Source: Duganella callida
GTDB lineage: Bacteria > Pseudomonadota > Gammaproteobacteria > Burkholderiales > Burkholderiaceae_D
Reading direction: 5' to 3'
Length of the DNA: 64,000 nucleotides
Assembly (NCBI RefSeq): GCF_004614165.1
Contig: NZ_SPVG01000180.1
Location: forward strand, 44,792 to 108,791
In this document: positions 61,492 through 64,000 of the stretch, in pieces
Layout: each line of letters begins with the position of its first letter
Position numbering within the stretch: the first letter of the stretch is position 1
Position numbers and translations under genes: made by a program
Notes under the pieces: model-generated
The model's input: the letters and a program-made list of their open reading frames with translations, nothing else
Databases searched by the model: none
Told to the model about the DNA's origin: nothing

Positions 61492-63897
61492 ATGAACAAG
61501 AAAATATCCGCAGTGTGCTTCGCCGCGCTGAGCTTCCCTATGCTGGCCATGGCCGCCAATGTGGCCGCCGCCGTCGCCGACATGGCTGACACCCCAGCCG
61601 CCGCCACTGCCGATAGCGCGAGCGCCGACGCCGACACGGCCGGCGCCGCCGCCGCGCCGATCGCCACCGTCGAAGTCGCCACCCGCAAGACCCGCTCGTC
61701 GGTGGAAATGAACAAGTCCGACATGCAGAAAATCCTGCCCGGCATTAACCCGCTGAAGGCACTGCAAACCCTGCCTGGCGTCAGCTTCCAGACCGCCGAC
61801 CCATGGGGCAACAACGAACAAAACCTGTCGCTGTTCATCCATGGCTTCAGCGGCCAGCAACTGGGCTATACCATGGACGGCGTGCCGCTGGGCGACCAGC
61901 AGTACGGCAACTACAACGGCCTGTCGCCACAGCGCGCCATCACCAGCGAAAACGTCGGCAGCGTGATCCTGTCGACCGGTGCCGGCGACCTGGCGACCGC
62001 CTCCACCAGCAACCTGGGCGGCACCATCGAGACCTTCTCCAGCAACCCGCTGAGCACCCGCAACCTGGCCGTGCAGCAGACCGTCGGCAGCTACAAGACC
62101 TCGCGCACCTTCCTGCGCTACGACACCGGCAACTTCGGCGAGGGCAACAGCGCCTACATCTCGGCCGTGCACCACGAGCAGAAAGCCTGGGACTTCAACG
62201 GCCGCCAGGGCGGCGACCAGGTCAACGCCAAGTTCGTCAACAGCGGCGCCAACGGCAAGCTGAGCCTGTACTTCGCCTATTCGGACAAGATCGAGCCGAA
62301 CGAAGACAGCACCGTGCGCTCGGCCAGTGAAAAATTCCAGCCTTACACCCGTCCTTTCACCTACCCCGACTTCCAGCAGGCGCTGGGCTACCTGTCGGCC
62401 ACCGGCGCCACGCCCGCCGCGGACGGCAACAACTACCGCAACTACTACAGCGACGCGCAGCGTACCGACTACCTGACCTACGCCAAGTACGACTGGAACA
62501 TCAGCGACAGCACCACCTGGTCCAACCAGATCTACTACCACAATGACGACGGCGTCGGCGTGGTGGCCGGTCCGATCGGCGTGGCCGGCCTGCCGGCGCT
62601 GTTCGCGGTGTACTTCCCTGGCCAGAACCTGAAACAGGTGTTCGGCAACTCGGGCTACGCCACCCGTACCACCGAATACGAAATCAACCGCGGCGGCTGG
62701 CTGTCCACGTTGCGCAGCGAAATCGGCAACCACAACCTGCAAGCCGGCATCTGGCTCGAGCACAACCGCTCGTCGGCCTACCGCCGCTGGTATGCGCTGG
62801 ACGTGAACCATCCGAGCTCGCCATACGACCGCCCGAGCAATCCGCTGATCACCCAGTACGGCAGCGAGATCGACAACAAGGTGGCCCAGCTGCACCTGCA
62901 GGACGAGTGGCACTTCCGTCCGGACATGGTGTTGCAGGCCGGCTTCAAATCCAGCCTGCAGTTTGCCGACGGCCAGTTCCCGGTGCAGCCGAAGAACGGC
63001 GCCATCGCCGGCTCCACCGCGCTACCGGTCGGCACCATCGACACCAAGAAATGGTTCCTGCCGCAGATCGGCGGCCGCTGGGACATCAGCAGCAGCGACC
63101 AGGCCTTCTTCAACGTGCAGAAGAACATGCGCCAGTTCGTTACCTACGGCGGTGGCGGCGTGTCGCCATGGAGCCTGTCGAGCCAGCCCGCGTTCGACCT
63201 GTTCAAGGCCACCGCCAAGCCGGAAACCTCGGTCACCTACGAAGCCGGCCTGCGCACCCGGCATGACCTGAACTGGGGCACCCTCAGCGGCTTCGACGGC
63301 CAACTGAACGTCTACCACGTCGACTTCAAGGACCGCCTGCTGTCGATCAGCCCGACCTCGGTGATCTCGTCCATCATCGGCGGCAACCTGGCCGTGCTGA
63401 CCAACGTCGGCAGCGTCAAGACCAACGGCGTCGACCTCTCGGCCACCCTGCACTTCGGCCGCCACTTCTCGCTGTACAACGCGCTGTCGTACAACGACTC
63501 CAAGTACGACGACAACTACACCAGCGGCAAGGACATCGTCCAGACCGCCGGCAAGAAAGTGCCGGGCAGCCCGGAATGGATGGACAAATTCGTCGCCACC
63601 GCCACCGTGGCCGACACCGAGTTCCAGTTGATCGGCGACTACGTCGGCAAGCGCTACGCCACCTATACCAACGACCTGCACGTCTCGAGCTACTTCCTGA
63701 TGAGCCTGGGCGTCTCGGGCAAGCTGCCATTCCTGAATGGCGGCTGGGTGAAGAACGCGCGCTACCGCCTGAACGTCAGCAACCTGACCGACCGCCAGGG
63801 CGACCTCAACGTGGTGGTCGGCGCGGCCAGCGGCACGTACAATACCTTCCCGATTGCACCACGTCAGGGCTTCCTGACTTTGATGGCGGACTTCTGA
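61492..63897 (+). CDS. TonB-dependent outer-membrane receptor
   Basis: The product has 801 residues. A signal peptide ends near residue 22 (LSFPMLAMA). A disordered Ala/Asp-rich stretch follows. The plug domain includes NPLKALQTLPGVSFQTADPWG and YTMDGVPLGDQQYGNYNGL. The remainder is a 22-strand barrel with aromatic-rich strands, ending in GFLTLMADF with the terminal Phe. It imports an unknown substrate, powered by TonB. The next gene starts within its stop codon. Confidence 0.92.
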   Translation: MNKKISAVCFAALSFPMLAMAANVAAAVADMADTPAAATADSASADADTAGAAAAPIATVEVATRKTRSSVEMNKSDMQKILPGINPLKALQTLPGVSFQTADPWGNNEQNLSLFIHGFSGQQLGYTMDGVPLGDQQYGNYNGLSPQRAITSENVGSVILSTGAGDLATASTSNLGGTIETFSSNPLSTRNLAVQQTVGSYKTSRTFLRYDTGNFGEGNSAYISAVHHEQKAWDFNGRQGGDQVNAKFVNSGANGKLSLYFAYSDKIEPNEDSTVRSASEKFQPYTRPFTYPDFQQALGYLSATGATPAADGNNYRNYYSDAQRTDYLTYAKYDWNISDSTTWSNQIYYHNDDGVGVVAGPIGVAGLPALFAVYFPGQNLKQVFGNSGYATRTTEYEINRGGWLSTLRSEIGNHNLQAGIWLEHNRSSAYRRWYALDVNHPSSPYDRPSNPLITQYGSEIDNKVAQLHLQDEWHFRPDMVLQAGFKSSLQFADGQFPVQPKNGAIAGSTALPVGTIDTKKWFLPQIGGRWDISSSDQAFFNVQKNMRQFVTYGGGGVSPWSLSSQPAFDLFKATAKPETSVTYEAGLRTRHDLNWGTLSGFDGQLNVYHVDFKDRLLSISPTSVISSIIGGNLAVLTNVGSVKTNGVDLSATLHFGRHFSLYNALSYNDSKYDDNYTSGKDIVQTAGKKVPGSPEWMDKFVATATVADTEFQLIGDYVGKRYATYTNDLHVSSYFLMSLGVSGKLPFLNGGWVKNARYRLNVSNLTDRQGDLNVVVGAASGTYNTFPIAPRQGFLTLMADF

Positions 63898-64000
63898 TGA
63901 ACAAACTGATCTTGCCCACGCGGCTGTCGCGCCGCGGCTTTATCCAGACGGCGGCGGTGGCCGCCGGCACCGCCGGCGCCGCGCTGCTGCTGCCGGGCGC
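63897..64000 (+). CDS. Tat-exported protein (partial, 5' end only)
   Basis: The ATG at 63897 overlaps the receptor stop (TGATGA). The 34 residues present form a twin-arginine signal peptide: LSRRGFIQTAAVAAGTAGAA (RR followed by GF and a hydrophobic core). The gene continues past the window, so its product is unknown. Coupling to the receptor suggests a periplasmic enzyme or binding protein acting on the same substrate. Confidence 0.8.
   Translation, partial: MNKLILPTRLSRRGFIQTAAVAAGTAGAALLLPG

Noticed and set aside
61447-62913. Open frame of 488 codons antisense to the TonB receptor
   Set aside because: Val/Ala/Gly/Gln-rich shadow of the receptor gene.

Overview
The window looks like a chromosomal stretch from a betaproteobacterium, most likely Oxalobacteraceae (Massilia / Duganella / Janthinobacterium type). 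This rests on protein resemblance and on the housekeeping block at the right: mutS, slyD, an L16 hydroxylase, bamC-dapA, trpS, a site-2 protease, htpX and hslO, all in GC-rich codon usage. No rRNA or tRNA gene was found, so the family assignment is an inference.

Bases 1-14.1 kb are accessory DNA, AT-richer than the right end and patchwork in origin. They hold several restriction-endonuclease-fold (PD-(D/E)XK-like) proteins of unknown role, a small membrane protein, and a winged-helix protein followed by an AAA+ ATPase. Next comes a mobilisation module: an 11-bp tandem-repeat array, an oriT-like stretch with inverted repeats, a small accessory protein and a 739-residue relaxase. The module ends abruptly at a broken IS66 transposase remnant. 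Two more nuclease-like genes and partner genes follow.

Bases 14.3-33.6 kb form a detoxification block. It opens with a peroxiredoxin divergent from a LysR regulator. Then come a quinone-oxidoreductase-like MDR enzyme and an operon with the order hydrolase - RND adaptor - RND pump - outer-membrane factor, which matches the llpE-bpeE-bpeF-oprC (ceo) efflux operon of Burkholderia. An Rrf2 regulator and a second LysR follow; the LysR is divergent from a GST / SDR / SDR / MDR / F420-type reductase run. A YCII protein, a solute-binding protein, an EF-hand protein and a DUF1993 protein come next. The block ends with an MDR gene broken by a 49-bp tandem duplication.

Bases 33.8-43.8 kb look like an integrated island. 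It carries a three-gene minus-strand operon with a 59-residue gene, a CAP-domain lipoprotein divergent from an XRE regulator over a clear palindromic operator, an AlpA-like regulator, a lone 1330-residue P-loop (STAND/NACHT-like) NTPase and a tyrosine integrase. The NTPase is the best candidate here for an undescribed defence gene. Short direct repeats lie between the integrase and mutS.

Bases 43.85-64 kb are core genome, densely packed and GC-rich: repair (mutS), protein folding and envelope assembly (slyD, bamC, htpX, hslO), translation-linked genes (L16 hydroxylase, trpS, Sua5/YciO), lysine synthesis (dapA), and a TonB-dependent receptor followed by the start of a Tat-exported protein cut by the window end.
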